Assembly: GCA_031553885.1 (NCBI GenBank)
Contig: JAVBKV010000048.1
Span: 1-64,000, forward strand
Length of the DNA: 64,000 nucleotides
From: JAVBKV01 sp031553885
GTDB taxonomy: Bacteria; Bacteroidota; Bacteroidia; Bacteroidales; Azobacteroidaceae
Direction of reading: 5' to 3'
Shown here: positions 7,099-17,289 of the stretch, piece by piece
Position numbering within the stretch: position 1 is the stretch's first letter
Layout of the letters: each line of letters begins with the position of its first letter
Translations under genes and position numbers: made by a program
Notes under the pieces: model-generated
Seen by the model: only the letters and a program-made list of their open reading frames with translations
Told to the model about the DNA's origin: nothing
Database searches by the model: none

Positions 7099-7998
7099 AT
7101 GCAGAATCAGTCCAAAGCATTTCTATATGCCGGATTTGTTATCCTTTGCTGGAGTACGGTCGCTACAGCTTTCAAGATAGCTCTAACCGAATTGAGTTAT
7201 ACGGAATTATTGCTAATCGCAGGCATAACTGCTACCCTTATCTACTTCATTGCTATTTTAGCCCAAAACAAGACCGGACTGCTGAAAGATTGCATTAAAA
7301 ACCGTAAAATGCTACTGCAAGCCTTAGGTCTCGGATTGATCAATCCCCTGCTCTATTACCTCCTGTTATTCAAAGCGTACAGCCTGCTTCCCGCACAGGT
7401 AGCGCAACCAATCAATTGTTCCTGGCAGATTCTGCTGCCTTTATTCGCTGTATTCTTTCTGAAACGGAAAATATCGACCATACAATGGATCGGCTTAATA
7501 GTGAGTTTTACCGGAATCATCTTTATTTCAGCTCAAGGAGACCTGTCTGCCATACGGATCGATTCCGCTCCGGGAATTTTGCTGGCCATAGCAAGTGCTT
7601 TTGTATGGGCTTTTTACTGGATTCTTAAGATTAAAAGCAGAATTGATCCTTCCGTTGAGTTATTCCTGAATTTCCTCACAGCCAGTATTATTTTGGGCAT
7701 TTACTTTTACTTCTCCGGATTTCACATTCCTTCTTCCAAAGGTTTGTTAGCCGGAATGTATGTAGGAGCCTTTGAAATGGGAATCGCCTTCCTCTGCTGG
7801 GCCAAAGCCCTGAAATTATCATCCAATACAGCCATGTTGAGCCAGTTGACTTATTTAGCTCCTTTTCTGTCGTTGATACTGATCCATTTTGTATTGGGAG
7901 AAACGATTTACGGGACCACCTTAACCGGCCTTCCCTTAATTATCGGAGGCATTCTTTTAAGCAACTGGACACAATTCAAGTTTGGCTCAGGGAACTAG
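7099..7998 (+). CDS. EamA/DMT-family transporter
   Basis: A 299-residue inner-membrane protein of the drug/metabolite transporter superfamily. It has about ten hydrophobic helices arranged as two EamA repeats (about 5-140 and 150-290). The start MQNQSKAFLYAG was chosen because it directly precedes helix 1; the upstream in-frame ATG at 7009 lies in the stem-loop. A P-I-N-C-S-W motif near 100 and E-M-G-I-A-F-L-C-W near 220 are typical of the family. The substrate cannot be assigned. The last 12 bp overlap the convergent O-antigen-ligase-like gene. Confidence 0.85.
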   Translation: MQNQSKAFLYAGFVILCWSTVATAFKIALTELSYTELLLIAGITATLIYFIAILAQNKTGLLKDCIKNRKMLLQALGLGLINPLLYYLLLFKAYSLLPAQVAQPINCSWQILLPLFAVFFLKRKISTIQWIGLIVSFTGIIFISAQGDLSAIRIDSAPGILLAIASAFVWAFYWILKIKSRIDPSVELFLNFLTASIILGIYFYFSGFHIPSSKGLLAGMYVGAFEMGIAFLCWAKALKLSSNTAMLSQLTYLAPFLSLILIHFVLGETIYGTTLTGLPLIIGGILLSNWTQFKFGSGN

Positions 7999-9825
7999 TT
8001 TTTGCATTTCTTCCCTCATTTCCCGGATTGACTCTGAATACACCTTCGGCGTTTGGGTCAGAACAAGAGTTGCTGCAACTTTCGCCTTTTCCACCTCTCC
8101 CGTTTCCTGATACATTTTAGCCAGCAGGTAATAAGGAAAAAGCCGATTCGGAACCATGTTCGCCGCATTCAGAAAACATCTTTCCGCTTCCGTATATTGC
8201 CTGAGTGCCTGATGATTTTTACCCATAATATTATAAAGCATCGGGTCACAACTGATACGGAGAGCTTCCGATAATATCGTATTGCTTTCCTCATATTTAC
8301 CGGATTGACTCAACAACTGGGCATATTCAAACAGAAAGTCGGCCTGACCGGAACGATAAAGAGGTGAATGAATCGCAGCATATTGATCCAGAACATCCGC
8401 ATAAAGTCCCTTGGAGTATAATGCTTTACTTTGTTTCCATTGCCCGTGAGCCTGGTATGCAGGATACTGGTACCAGGCGTTCCAGAGGATGATTAGGAAA
8501 ATATAAACAGCATAAAAAGTTCTCAAAACAAAAGCATTTTTTTTCGAACGCGATTTCTCATTGATTGAAACAATCGAAGCCGCCAACAATATGGCCACAA
8601 TCAGAAAAGGCAAAACACGAAAAGGATAAGACATTCCGGCAAAAACAAGCAGGGAAATCAGGATGGAAATTTCTGCTGTCTTTTTCCGTTTGATTCCCTC
8701 GTATAAAAGGACAGCTAACAGACAAAAGAAAAAAAAGGAAGGAATAATCCCAAGTTCCACAACCAGTTGAATGTATTCGTTAAATGCATACTCGGGACTT
8801 CCTGCTATAGTTTTTTCCTGTAAAGTTCCTTTTCCAGAAGAAAAATAAGCAATTTGCTGTTTGCCATAAACTTCGGGAAAATGACCCAACCCCACTCCAA
8901 AAGGATACTGAGTAACAAGCTGTAATCCGTTCTTCCAAATCAGGAAACGTCCATTGACCGAGTCTTTCTTCATCAGATACATTCCGGTAAACAAAAGAAC
9001 CACAACCAATGATACAACCAAAAAATAACAGAAAATTTGTTTTTTATGTGATGAAGCATATAATTTTATCTGTTGCTTCCTCTGCCGGTAATAGTGATAA
9101 AAAAAGACCCAGCAACAGCCCAATAGAGCTCCTAACCAGGAAGCCCGGCTCTGGGTAGCAGGAAGTATGAATAAAATACCAACCAGTGTCAGTACTGATA
9201 ATGCATAACGAATATAAAAAGGCAGGAAATATTTTCTGAATTTTTTATTAAGAACCACTTTGCCCCGAAGTATATAATGTAACGTTACCGGCACTACACA
9301 GGCCAGGTAACCTGCATAAGGTCCCGGATTCGAAAAAGAACCGGTAATACGGAACTCACTATGAAAAGAATCAGTAAACCCATACAATTGCAATAATCCC
9401 CAAACGGCCTCTACCAAGCCGGTAATTATAAAGAAAACCATCAGTATATAACGGGAAACCGGGAACTGAGAGAGCAAAACCCGCGTAAAAAAATACAAGG
9501 CAATCAACAATAAAAAAACCACATAATGAAAATTAAATTCAAAACCGGCAAAGACAGGAAAGGAATGAAAAATAAATGGCAGAAACATCAGGCCGGTAAG
9601 CCATAAAAACAAGCGGTCGACTCTTATATACGTCACCTGTCTTTTCCGACAAAAAAATGCAACTAATGAAGCGACCGGGACTAAAGTCATTACAGCATAA
9701 AACCAAAAATACTTAGAAGTAATCACTCCATTCCCTAAATCCCGGCTAACTATAAAAACCGTGGATAATGCCAGTAAAAAAGGCAAAACCACCAATCCGT
9801 TAATTATTGCTTTAACTCCTTTCAT
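7987..9825 (-). CDS. O-antigen ligase/polymerase-like protein with C-terminal TPRs
   Basis: A 612-residue protein with about a dozen membrane helices over residues 1-440. It has a Wzy_C/O-antigen-ligase signature: TQSRASWLGALLG, then a periplasmic loop with GVGLGHFPEVYG. A soluble C-terminal part (about 450-612) contains TPR-like repeats. Such WaaL/Wzy-fold enzymes transfer or polymerise lipid-linked glycans. In Bacteroidota, copies with TPR tails are common and their acceptors are mostly unknown. It follows the DUF1573 lipoprotein gene by 25 bp on the same strand, suggesting joint function. The 3' end overlaps the EamA gene. Confidence 0.75.
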   Translation of the reverse strand: MKGVKAIINGLVVLPFLLALSTVFIVSRDLGNGVITSKYFWFYAVMTLVPVASLVAFFCRKRQVTYIRVDRLFLWLTGLMFLPFIFHSFPVFAGFEFNFHYVVFLLLIALYFFTRVLLSQFPVSRYILMVFFIITGLVEAVWGLLQLYGFTDSFHSEFRITGSFSNPGPYAGYLACVVPVTLHYILRGKVVLNKKFRKYFLPFYIRYALSVLTLVGILFILPATQSRASWLGALLGCCWVFFYHYYRQRKQQIKLYASSHKKQIFCYFLVVSLVVVLLFTGMYLMKKDSVNGRFLIWKNGLQLVTQYPFGVGLGHFPEVYGKQQIAYFSSGKGTLQEKTIAGSPEYAFNEYIQLVVELGIIPSFFFFCLLAVLLYEGIKRKKTAEISILISLLVFAGMSYPFRVLPFLIVAILLAASIVSINEKSRSKKNAFVLRTFYAVYIFLIILWNAWYQYPAYQAHGQWKQSKALYSKGLYADVLDQYAAIHSPLYRSGQADFLFEYAQLLSQSGKYEESNTILSEALRISCDPMLYNIMGKNHQALRQYTEAERCFLNAANMVPNRLFPYYLLAKMYQETGEVEKAKVAATLVLTQTPKVYSESIREMREEMQKLVP

Positions 9826-9850
9826 TAAACTTTATTTTATTACCTTAAAT

Positions 9851-10720
9851 TTACCTTTCTGTTATCCCTGTTACTGTCAGCTTAAAAACCGATTCTTTGA
9901 TATTGCAATAAACACCGATACTTTTCTGAAAATATCCCACTGCCTCCGGCTTAACTTCCACCTGTATCCGGGTTTCGGTTCCCGGTTTTACCGGAGCTTT
10001 CTTCCATGTCGGAAGCGTACAACCGCATGAAGTTTTGATATCACTGATAACCAAATCCGAATTGCCTGTATTCCGGATTAAAAAATGAGCCATACTTGAT
10101 TTTCCGGTCTGTAATCCGGAAATTTCAACCCGCTGCCGATCAACCTCAACTGTAGTTAAAAGCTCTGAAGTTTCAGGTTGTATCCCTGTTATCAATTGTT
10201 TATATAAATCCCGGATTTCAGGATTTAAAACAGGATTGCCAATAGCAAGAACCGTATTGTTCCGATCTAACAAAAAAGCCTGGAATGAAGGGTGATCTGG
10301 AAAATGATTCAATCCCTGAATGGTATTGTTTCGATCAATGAAAACCGGATAATCAAAATGTTCCCGTTTCAACAGCCAATCCAGTTCCCGTTCATCCTTG
10401 GGGTGAAAGAAAAAAAGAAAATGAACGTTCCCGAATGCCAACGTTTCTATTTCGGAAATAATATCCTTCCATGTTTCCATTCTCAATTTACAGGAAGTAC
10501 ATCCGATAGAATCGGTATACACCAGTATTTTATAGGAAGACGCTTGCCAATCGGGACAGACGATATCTTTCCCTGATCTTTTACATAAAAATGCTTCTGG
10601 AAAAACGATTGTCTTTCCCGACCATTCTCGAACCATTTTTTCCATCTGCATTTTTTTATTCTCCTGACAGGATAAAAGAAAAAAACAAGTTGTAAAAAAA
10701 ACAACAATGATAGTTCTCAT
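9851..10720 (-). CDS. DUF1573 lipoprotein with a thioredoxin-like N-terminal part
   Basis: A 289-residue protein. The start MRTIIVVFFTTCFFLLSC is a lipoprotein signal with the lipobox Cys at 18; the longer frame begins 26 residues earlier without a signal. The middle part looks thioredoxin-like: a strand, then D-S-I-G-C-T-S-C-K (a CxxC), and VHFLFFFHPKDERELDWLL. The C-terminal 100 residues fit DUF1573 (ISDIKTSCGCTLPTWKKAPV), an Ig-like fold found in many Bacteroidota surface proteins. Located just upstream of an O-antigen-ligase-like gene. A periplasmic redox or glycan-anchoring role is only a guess. Confidence 0.75.
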   Translation of the reverse strand: MRTIIVVFFTTCFFLLSCQENKKMQMEKMVREWSGKTIVFPEAFLCKRSGKDIVCPDWQASSYKILVYTDSIGCTSCKLRMETWKDIISEIETLAFGNVHFLFFFHPKDERELDWLLKREHFDYPVFIDRNNTIQGLNHFPDHPSFQAFLLDRNNTVLAIGNPVLNPEIRDLYKQLITGIQPETSELLTTVEVDRQRVEISGLQTGKSSMAHFLIRNTGNSDLVISDIKTSCGCTLPTWKKAPVKPGTETRIQVEVKPEAVGYFQKSIGVYCNIKESVFKLTVTGITER

Positions 10721-11040
10721 TAGTGACCCCCTATGATTAGTGATGCTATGATATGCATACAAAAATATACATAAAAAATCACAACCCCATTCAATCAAGA
10801 AAACAAAAATCTCAATTGTTAAAAATTTAAATATTGATTATCAGATAGTTATAAATGTTAAAAAAGTGATTTTCTCAATTTAATAAGATAAGGAATCAAT
10901 TGGAGTGTACACACGACATTTATACCTAGAAAAAAGGAACGAAAAGCAGTCCTTTTAGTTCGGACCAGCTTTGTCGTTCCTTTGACAATAAGCGAAAGAA
11001 AACTACTCTCAGGTAATCCTCTTTATTTTTTTATAGTTGA
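10721..11040. other. AT-rich intergenic stretch
   Basis: It contains a TATTTTTG box on the minus strand (10760-10767) that could start the DUF1573 gene, and the secA terminator (10931-10983). No small open frame with a plausible ribosome site was recognised between 10800 and 10930, which is very AT-rich. Confidence 0.5.
10931..10983 (-). terminator. Rho-independent terminator of secA
   Basis: Read on the minus strand, a 10-bp stem (10974-10983 with 10933-10942) extends through a bulge to an additional 5-bp and a 4-bp inner helix. It is followed by a T-run opposite 10931-10935. It begins 57 bp after the secA stop. Confidence 0.8.
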
Positions 11041-14000
11041 TTAATTCAGATTTTTTCCGTGACAGGCTTTGTATTTCTTACCACTTCCGCACGGACAAGG
11101 ATCATTTCTTCCCACCGTCTTTTCTACCCGGATCGGTTCCGGTCTGCGTTCACGTGTATCCCGGGCCGCCACGTCTCCCTGTACCCTGCGACTTTCACCA
11201 ATCTCGTCTTTTTGCGTACGATACCGGCTGTAATCTGTTTTAGCTTCCGGTGCCGCCTGCCTTACATTTTCCGGTTCCCGTACGGGAATCTGGCCTCGCA
11301 TCAGGACGGATACTGATTTCCGGTTCATTTCATCAACCATTTTTTTGAACAGATCAAATGACTCCAGTTTGTAGATCAACAAAGGATCCTTATTTTCATA
11401 ACTGGCATTTTGTACCGAATGGCGCAATTCATCCATTTCCCTCAAATGCTCTTTCCATGACTCATCGATGGAATGCAACAGGATGGATTTTTCAAAGGAT
11501 TTGATAACCTCTTTGGATTCACTGTTGTAAGCATCCTTCAGATTGACACCGATATTATAAACCCGTTTACCGTCAGTAATTGGAATCATAATATTCTGAT
11601 AACGTTCTCCCTGCTCTTCATACACCTGCTTGATAACCGGCTGAACTACCTGAGCCATCCGTTCCGTCTTACGTTTGAAACTATCCAAAGCGGCATCAAA
11701 TATTTTCTCCGTCAACACAGGAGATTTCATACCACGGAATTCTTCCGAATTCACAGGGCATTCCAATGCCATCGTCTTGAAAAGTTCAAATTTCAATCCT
11801 TCGTAATCATTCGATTCTGCATACTGTTCACCGATTGCATTGGCAGTATCATAAAGCATATTCAACACATCCAGGCCAATACGCTCTCCCATCAGGGCAT
11901 GACGACGACGGGTATAAATCACTTCGCGCTGGGAATTCATCACATCATCGTATTCCAGCAAGCGTTTACGAATACCAAAGTTATTTTCTTCCACTTTTTT
12001 CTGGGCACGTTCGACGGATTTATCCAGCATACTGTGTTCCAGCACTTCTCCTTCTTTGAAACCTAATTTATCCATCATTCCGGCAATCCGTTCGGAAGCA
12101 AACAAACGCATCAAATCGTCTTCGAGGGAAACATAGAAAACCGAAGACCCCGGGTCTCCCTGACGTCCGGCACGACCACGCAACTGACGGTCTACCCGAC
12201 GGGAATCGTGACGTTCGGTACCCACAATCGCTAACCCGCCGGCAGCTTTTACTTCCTGAGAAAGTTTGATATCGGTACCACGACCTGCCATGTTGGTAGC
12301 AATCGTTACCGTACCGGTCTGTCCAGCCAAAGCCACAATCTCAGCTTCACGCTGGTGCAATTTGGCATTCAATACATTATGAGGAATCTTACGCATGGTA
12401 AGCATCCGACTCAACAATTCGGAGATTTCCACTGATGTTGTACCCACCAGTACCGGACGTCCGGCCTCTTTCAAACTGGAGATTTCTTCAATGACAGCCG
12501 CATACTTTTCCCGAGCAGTTTTGTAAATCCGGTCGTTCATATCGTTCCGGATGATGGGCCTATTTGTCGGAATGACGACCACATCCAATTTATAAATATC
12601 CCAGAATTCACCGGCTTCCGTTTCCGCTGTACCGGTCATACCGGCCAGTTTATGATACATCCGGAAATAATTCTGGAGCGTAATGGTAGCAAATGTCTGA
12701 GTTGCAGCTTCAACCGTAACCCGTTCCTTAGCCTCGATAGCCTGATGCAGTCCATCCGAATAACGGCGACCTTCCATAATCCGTCCGGTCTGCTCATCCA
12801 CAATTTTTACCTTATTATCGATCACCACATATTCATCGTCTTTTTCAAACAAGCAATAAGCTTTCAATAATTGATTGATTGTATGCACCCGTTCGGATTT
12901 CACAGCATAATTCTGCATCAGTTCATCCTTCTCTGTTTGCTTGTCTTCTTCCGACAATCCCTTATTCTCAATTTCGGCAACCTGAACACCAATATCAGGC
13001 AATACAAAAAACTGAGGATCTTCCGAAGTTCCAGTCAACAGATCAATACCTTTGTCTGTCAGTTCTATCGTATTATTTTTTTCATCAATTACAAAGTACA
13101 AAGGATCTGTAATGACATGCATCTCCTTATTTTGCTGCTGCATATAAAATTCTTCCGCTTTAAGCATAGCGGCTTTTACCCCCGGTTCACTGAGGAATTT
13201 GATCAAAGGTTTATTTTTAGGCATCCCTTTGTAGGAACGGAACAACAGTTTTACACCTTCTTCATTTTCCTTCTGATCAGAAGATGCTATCTTTTGTTTG
13301 GCTTCCGCCAACAACTTCGTACACAGATTTTTTTGTACATTCACCACATTCTCTACCCGGGAACGGTATTCTTCAAACAACTGGTCTTCGCCTTTCGGTA
13401 CCGGACCGGAAATAATCAAAGGAGTCCGGGCGTCATCGATCAACACCGAGTCGACCTCATCGACAATTGCATAATGATGCTTCCGTTGCACCAGGTCCTT
13501 CGGACTAATCGCCATGTTATCCCTCAGGTAGTCGAACCCGAATTCGTTATTTGTTCCAAATGTAATGTCCGCCTCATAGGCTTTCCGACGGGCATCGGAG
13601 TTGGGTTGGTGTTTGTCGATACAATCTACGGAAAGGCCGTGAAACATATACAAAGGCCCCATCCATTCCGAGTCACGTTTGGAAAGGTAATCGTTCACCG
13701 TAACCAAATGTACTCCATTGTGGGTCAAAGCATTAAGAAATACCGGAAGCGTCGCTACCAATGTTTTACCTTCCCCGGTCGCCATTTCCGCAATGTATCC
13801 CCTCACCCGCTTGCTGAGTTTAGGATCTCCGGCATCCTTTTCATACTTACGGGTACTGTGGTTGTGCAATACAATCCCCCCCATAAACTGAACATCATAA
13901 TGAATCATGTCCCAGGTGATCTCATTTCCTCCTGCTACCCAATGGTTCAGGTATATGGCTTTGTCTCCTTCAATAGTAACAAAATCATGTCGGGTAGCTA

Positions 14001-14412
14001 AGTCCCGGTCAAAATCACTGGCCGTTACAACGATTTGTTCGTTTTGGGTAAAACGCCGGGCCGTATCTTTTACGATTGAAAAAACCTCGGGTAGCACTTC
14101 ATCCAATACCCGTTCGTATTTTTCCAGGATATCTTTCTCTATTTTATCGACCTCTGCCCATACCTTTTCTCGGTCTTCCAACTCCATGTTTTCAATACCG
14201 GCCTTCAGTTCTTCGATCTTATTTTTATCTTCATTCACTGCCTGTTGAATCTGCTCTTTGATAGCTTCAATCCGCCCCCGCAGTTCATCATGGGACAATT
14301 TTTCAACAGACGGATAAACAGCTTTAATCTTCTGAAGATACGGTTCTATTTCTCTCAAATCCCGTTGGGACTTATTTCCAAACAATTTTGATAATATATC
14401 ATTAAAACCCAT
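11041..14412 (-). CDS. secA: Preprotein translocase ATPase SecA
   Basis: A 1123-residue motor that drives export through SecYEG. It contains Walker A ([16 protein letters not shown]), the DEAD-type [15 protein letters not shown], nucleotide-binding domain 2 motifs ([26 protein letters not shown]), helical scaffold and wing domains, and a C-terminal SEC-C zinc motif ([16 protein letters not shown]). It is about 220 residues longer than E. coli SecA. Much of the excess is an insertion at roughly 350-500, typical of Bacteroidota. The first residues ([14 protein letters not shown]) match SecA N-termini, supporting the ATG at 14412. A strong terminator follows. No TAnnTTTG box was recognised in the 51 bp upstream. 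Confidence 0.97.
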   Translation of the reverse strand: MGFNDILSKLFGNKSQRDLREIEPYLQKIKAVYPSVEKLSHDELRGRIEAIKEQIQQAVNEDKNKIEELKAGIENMELEDREKVWAEVDKIEKDILEKYERVLDEVLPEVFSIVKDTARRFTQNEQIVVTASDFDRDLATRHDFVTIEGDKAIYLNHWVAGGNEITWDMIHYDVQFMGGIVLHNHSTRKYEKDAGDPKLSKRVRGYIAEMATGEGKTLVATLPVFLNALTHNGVHLVTVNDYLSKRDSEWMGPLYMFHGLSVDCIDKHQPNSDARRKAYEADITFGTNNEFGFDYLRDNMAISPKDLVQRKHHYAIVDEVDSVLIDDARTPLIISGPVPKGEDQLFEEYRSRVENVVNVQKNLCTKLLAEAKQKIASSDQKENEEGVKLLFRSYKGMPKNKPLIKFLSEPGVKAAMLKAEEFYMQQQNKEMHVITDPLYFVIDEKNNTIELTDKGIDLLTGTSEDPQFFVLPDIGVQVAEIENKGLSEEDKQTEKDELMQNYAVKSERVHTINQLLKAYCLFEKDDEYVVIDNKVKIVDEQTGRIMEGRRYSDGLHQAIEAKERVTVEAATQTFATITLQNYFRMYHKLAGMTGTAETEAGEFWDIYKLDVVVIPTNRPIIRNDMNDRIYKTAREKYAAVIEEISSLKEAGRPVLVGTTSVEISELLSRMLTMRKIPHNVLNAKLHQREAEIVALAGQTGTVTIATNMAGRGTDIKLSQEVKAAGGLAIVGTERHDSRRVDRQLRGRAGRQGDPGSSVFYVSLEDDLMRLFASERIAGMMDKLGFKEGEVLEHSMLDKSVERAQKKVEENNFGIRKRLLEYDDVMNSQREVIYTRRRHALMGERIGLDVLNMLYDTANAIGEQYAESNDYEGLKFELFKTMALECPVNSEEFRGMKSPVLTEKIFDAALDSFKRKTERMAQVVQPVIKQVYEEQGERYQNIMIPITDGKRVYNIGVNLKDAYNSESKEVIKSFEKSILLHSIDESWKEHLREMDELRHSVQNASYENKDPLLIYKLESFDLFKKMVDEMNRKSVSVLMRGQIPVREPENVRQAAPEAKTDYSRYRTQKDEIGESRRVQGDVAARDTRERRPEPIRVEKTVGRNDPCPCGSGKKYKACHGKNLN

Positions 14413-14463
14413 GGTTGTATATTTTTTTATTTTGTTAAATGTGTTTGCCGCACGTGGTACAGC

Positions 14464-16032
14464 TTATTTTAAAAACTCCTGTAATGGTATTTCTTTTGCT
14501 GCATTGGGAGGACGAATCCTTAACACATGCGTAATCGTCGGCGCCACTTCAGTCGCCTTGATTTTCCGGTAAACGCTTTGCTTTTGCACATTCCATCCAA
14601 AGAAAACCAATGGAGTCAGAACCGCATTGTTACGTACATATTTAGTTTTAGCCGGTTGTTGTTCATCGACAATCACCCAGCCGGGTTGTAATTCCAACGA
14701 TAAATCCCCGCTGATTTTTTTATTCACTCCCCTGCGAAAAGCAGCTGCCCTCCCCGCATCATCCACCATCCACTGGCCCGATGTGGTAACATCCTGTACA
14801 CCACTAAACTGGGCTACAAATTCGGCTGACTTCTGTAATATTTCCGACCAGACTACTTTTTGCGTTTCAATCAGCTTCTTGTTCAGGTAGATCTGACCGT
14901 TGTAATAACCTTCCACCCATTGTCCCTGCCCGTAAACCGCCATCAGGTACATGTTGAGCAAAGCCGTACAGCGATTAGGAAAAAACTCTCCTGTCGGCTT
15001 GAAGCCTTCAGGAAGAGGAGACTTGGAATCGTAATAACCGGTCGATGTCAACACGATCAATACGTTCTTCAGACCGACTTTTTGATCTACCAGATCAATC
15101 AAGCGTTCGATTTCTTTATCCAATCGATAATAAATATCCTGAATTTCAAGACCATATTCCCCGTTTCCGTTCTCTTTATAATCACCGGCATAATAAGTAA
15201 GAGCCAGTAAATCGGGATTAACTCTTTTACCAAAATCGGCATATTCAAGAAACTTGGAAGCCAGGTTGGTTATTTCAACGTTAATAAAAGGAGATTGTTT
15301 AATTTTAAGGAACTTATCTTTGTCGGATTTAGAAAAAACATACTTAAATGGCTGTGTATTTACCGTATAAGGGAAGGCCGTATACTGAGTCAACGCCGGC
15401 AGCCAGGTTCGTTCAGGATTATTACCGATTGCTTCGGCCGTATTGTAACGATCCACATACCAGGGTATATTTTTATAATAAGTAGTAGTCGCCCATTTCC
15501 CATTGTAATCTTCCAGCCAGAACGCAGCATTTGCCATTCGTCCGGCAGACAAAATAGCTCCTACCGCATCAGGAGCAATGGCATAAACATCGCTTTTTCC
15601 TCCTGAAGCAACCTTAAGTTCATCGCCGATCGTTGAACTCAGCAATGCCAGGGGAGACAAATTTTCAGAAGTATAATTTCCTATATATGCCTCATCGTAT
15701 ACCGACGAAACCTCACGTTTCTTTTCAAAGTCATACTTTTTATCGGCCACAATCCCATGGTAATATGGATTTGTCCCTGTATACAGGGTAGCGATGGAAG
15801 CCGCCTGCCCCACATTCGGAAATTCATATTGTACCTGATGGTAAACCAATCCTTCATTCATCAGGCGTTTAAATCCTCTTTCTCCAAAAGTAGAGCTGAA
15901 ATACTGGATGTAATCTCCTCTCAACTGATCGACAACGATACTGATCACCAGTTTAGGTACTGCCACCGGTTGCTGGGCATGCAAACCGGTCGTAGCCAGG
16001 ATGGCGATAAGAGAAGTAAGCCATTTATTCAT
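14464..16032 (-). CDS. Alkaline-phosphatase-superfamily protein, probably catalytically dead
   Basis: A 522-residue exported protein (signal peptide to about Q20) with the fold signature of PafA/NPP-type phosphatases. VVDQLRGDY carries D35, LYTGTNPYYHGI is present, and the long helix IYYRLDKEIERLIDLVDQKVG matches the family. Several catalytic positions differ. No Thr/Ser occurs in residues 70-76, where the nucleophile is expected. The usual D-Y-x-G-H is D284-Y-K-E-N, and the usual T-A-D-H-G is T329-S-T-G-Y. Most metal ligands therefore seem lost. ATG 16032 overlaps the stop of the upstream Lnb-type gene (ATGA), so the two are translationally coupled. It could act as a binding or scaffold protein. 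Confidence 0.75.
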   Translation of the reverse strand: MNKWLTSLIAILATTGLHAQQPVAVPKLVISIVVDQLRGDYIQYFSSTFGERGFKRLMNEGLVYHQVQYEFPNVGQAASIATLYTGTNPYYHGIVADKKYDFEKKREVSSVYDEAYIGNYTSENLSPLALLSSTIGDELKVASGGKSDVYAIAPDAVGAILSAGRMANAAFWLEDYNGKWATTTYYKNIPWYVDRYNTAEAIGNNPERTWLPALTQYTAFPYTVNTQPFKYVFSKSDKDKFLKIKQSPFINVEITNLASKFLEYADFGKRVNPDLLALTYYAGDYKENGNGEYGLEIQDIYYRLDKEIERLIDLVDQKVGLKNVLIVLTSTGYYDSKSPLPEGFKPTGEFFPNRCTALLNMYLMAVYGQGQWVEGYYNGQIYLNKKLIETQKVVWSEILQKSAEFVAQFSGVQDVTTSGQWMVDDAGRAAAFRRGVNKKISGDLSLELQPGWVIVDEQQPAKTKYVRNNAVLTPLVFFGWNVQKQSVYRKIKATEVAPTITHVLRIRPPNAAKEIPLQEFLK

Positions 16033-17204
16033 ACTTTTTGTTTTTTTGATATCAACCTGTATCCTGAACCTAACCACAAACAAAGGATATAAGGAATACA
16101 GGCCAGGTTCAATTCCTGAGGGACCCAATGCCACCCCAACAAAAGAAGGGACAACAGTACAAAATTACTCCCATGATACCCACGGATAAAGGAATAAGAT
16201 TTCTTAAAAAAGAAACCGGTAAAAGCAATCAGGTGTAAAGGATGCAACCAAAGCAGGTTCCAGTTAGGCCAGGTACAAGGTTGGTCAGATATCAGCGAAA
16301 CAAAAGCCACGATACAACCCGCCAATCCTGCCTGAAGAAAAATCAATCCGAAAAAGAACCGGAATTCCCGTTTCCAGATCCATCCGCAAACAGCAAAAAC
16401 CAGGGAGTGAATCAGCAGGACAATACCCAGCTTCATAGGAGAACTCCAGGATGATGGTTGAGAGTCGTTTTTGTGAGAAGAAATAATTTCTTTCGAAGAA
16501 GTGAGCAACGGATAGGATAAACTATCATTAACTACTTTTGCTCCATCCAGTGCATTCATCAGTTTTACCGGAAGAAACATCTCCTGACGCAATCCGATCA
16601 GGGAATCGGCTCCACAACCGATGATCAGATCGATTCCAAATGTCATCCAGGGATAAGGATCTGTACAGGAATGAATCAGATCCCGGAAAGTCACCTCTGT
16701 TTGTTGATCGGGATAAATGAGTGTTCCTCCACAATATTTTTCAATAATATCCCGGGGGCGGGTCGCACAGTTATCAAATAGAAAATTATACCGATATTTC
16801 AGGTTTTCCGGCAAAAGATTGATACGAAACATCTGAATCATTCCTTCTTTATCCTTTTCCGGAATATTCAAGACTTGTTCTATCACCGTTGAATTTCCTC
16901 TCGAATATACTCGTTGAAAATCGTTGTATTCATCCCAACTCAGGTAATAATCCGCATCCCCTTTCACAAAATGATAAATAAAACCAGGTTCATGAAAACT
17001 AAAGCTGCCGTAATTAAAAACCACATCCATGTTCCGGGAAGAATCATGTACCCGTATCGCCGTATGACCGTAGATTGTATACACCTCATTGGAACGGGGC
17101 ATCACAGTAAGCAAGCTAACCCGTATACTATCACCGGATAAAGCCTTAAAAACAGACAAAAAACCAACAAAAAAAACAAGCAGGAGAAAGAATTTCCTTT
17201 GCAT
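16029..17204 (-). CDS. lnb: DUF4105/Lnb-type lipoprotein N-acyltransferase
   Basis: A 391-residue protein. An N-terminal signal/anchor (about 5-22) precedes a periplasmic DUF4105 domain, followed by four or five membrane helices (about 270-391). The domain has Y-G-H47-T-A-I-R and F-D-N-C146-A-T-R, a His/Cys pair reminiscent of NlpC/P60-like enzymes. From memory, this family has recently been linked to N-acylation of lipoproteins in Bacteroides (Lnb). The assignment rests on that recollection plus the motifs. The start at 17204 gives a clean hydrophobic leader; a TACTTTTG box lies at 17230-17237. Its stop overlaps the start of the phosphatase-fold gene by 4 bp. Confidence 0.7.
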   Translation of the reverse strand: MQRKFFLLLVFFVGFLSVFKALSGDSIRVSLLTVMPRSNEVYTIYGHTAIRVHDSSRNMDVVFNYGSFSFHEPGFIYHFVKGDADYYLSWDEYNDFQRVYSRGNSTVIEQVLNIPEKDKEGMIQMFRINLLPENLKYRYNFLFDNCATRPRDIIEKYCGGTLIYPDQQTEVTFRDLIHSCTDPYPWMTFGIDLIIGCGADSLIGLRQEMFLPVKLMNALDGAKVVNDSLSYPLLTSSKEIISSHKNDSQPSSWSSPMKLGIVLLIHSLVFAVCGWIWKREFRFFFGLIFLQAGLAGCIVAFVSLISDQPCTWPNWNLLWLHPLHLIAFTGFFFKKSYSFIRGYHGSNFVLLSLLLLGWHWVPQELNLACIPYILCLWLGSGYRLISKKQKV

Positions 17205-17229
17205 GACGAATTTATTCTTTAAGCAGGGA

Positions 17230-17258
17230 CAAAAGTAACTTTTTTTTTCATATTTTTG
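17230..17258. promoter_or_regulatory. Divergent -7 elements
   Basis: The minus strand has TACTTTTG at 17230-17237, facing the Lnb-type gene. The plus strand has TATTTTTG at 17251-17258, facing the nitroreductase gene. The two boxes are 13 bp apart, so the two promoters would compete for polymerase. Confidence 0.45.
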
Positions 17259-17289
17259 TAAAATGTAGAACATCAAATCCCTTATTACC

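Noticed and set aside
12871..14001. A 376-codon open frame opposite secA
   Set aside because: It is fully antisense to a highly conserved gene, has no domain sense, and its residues are the mirror of SecA codons.
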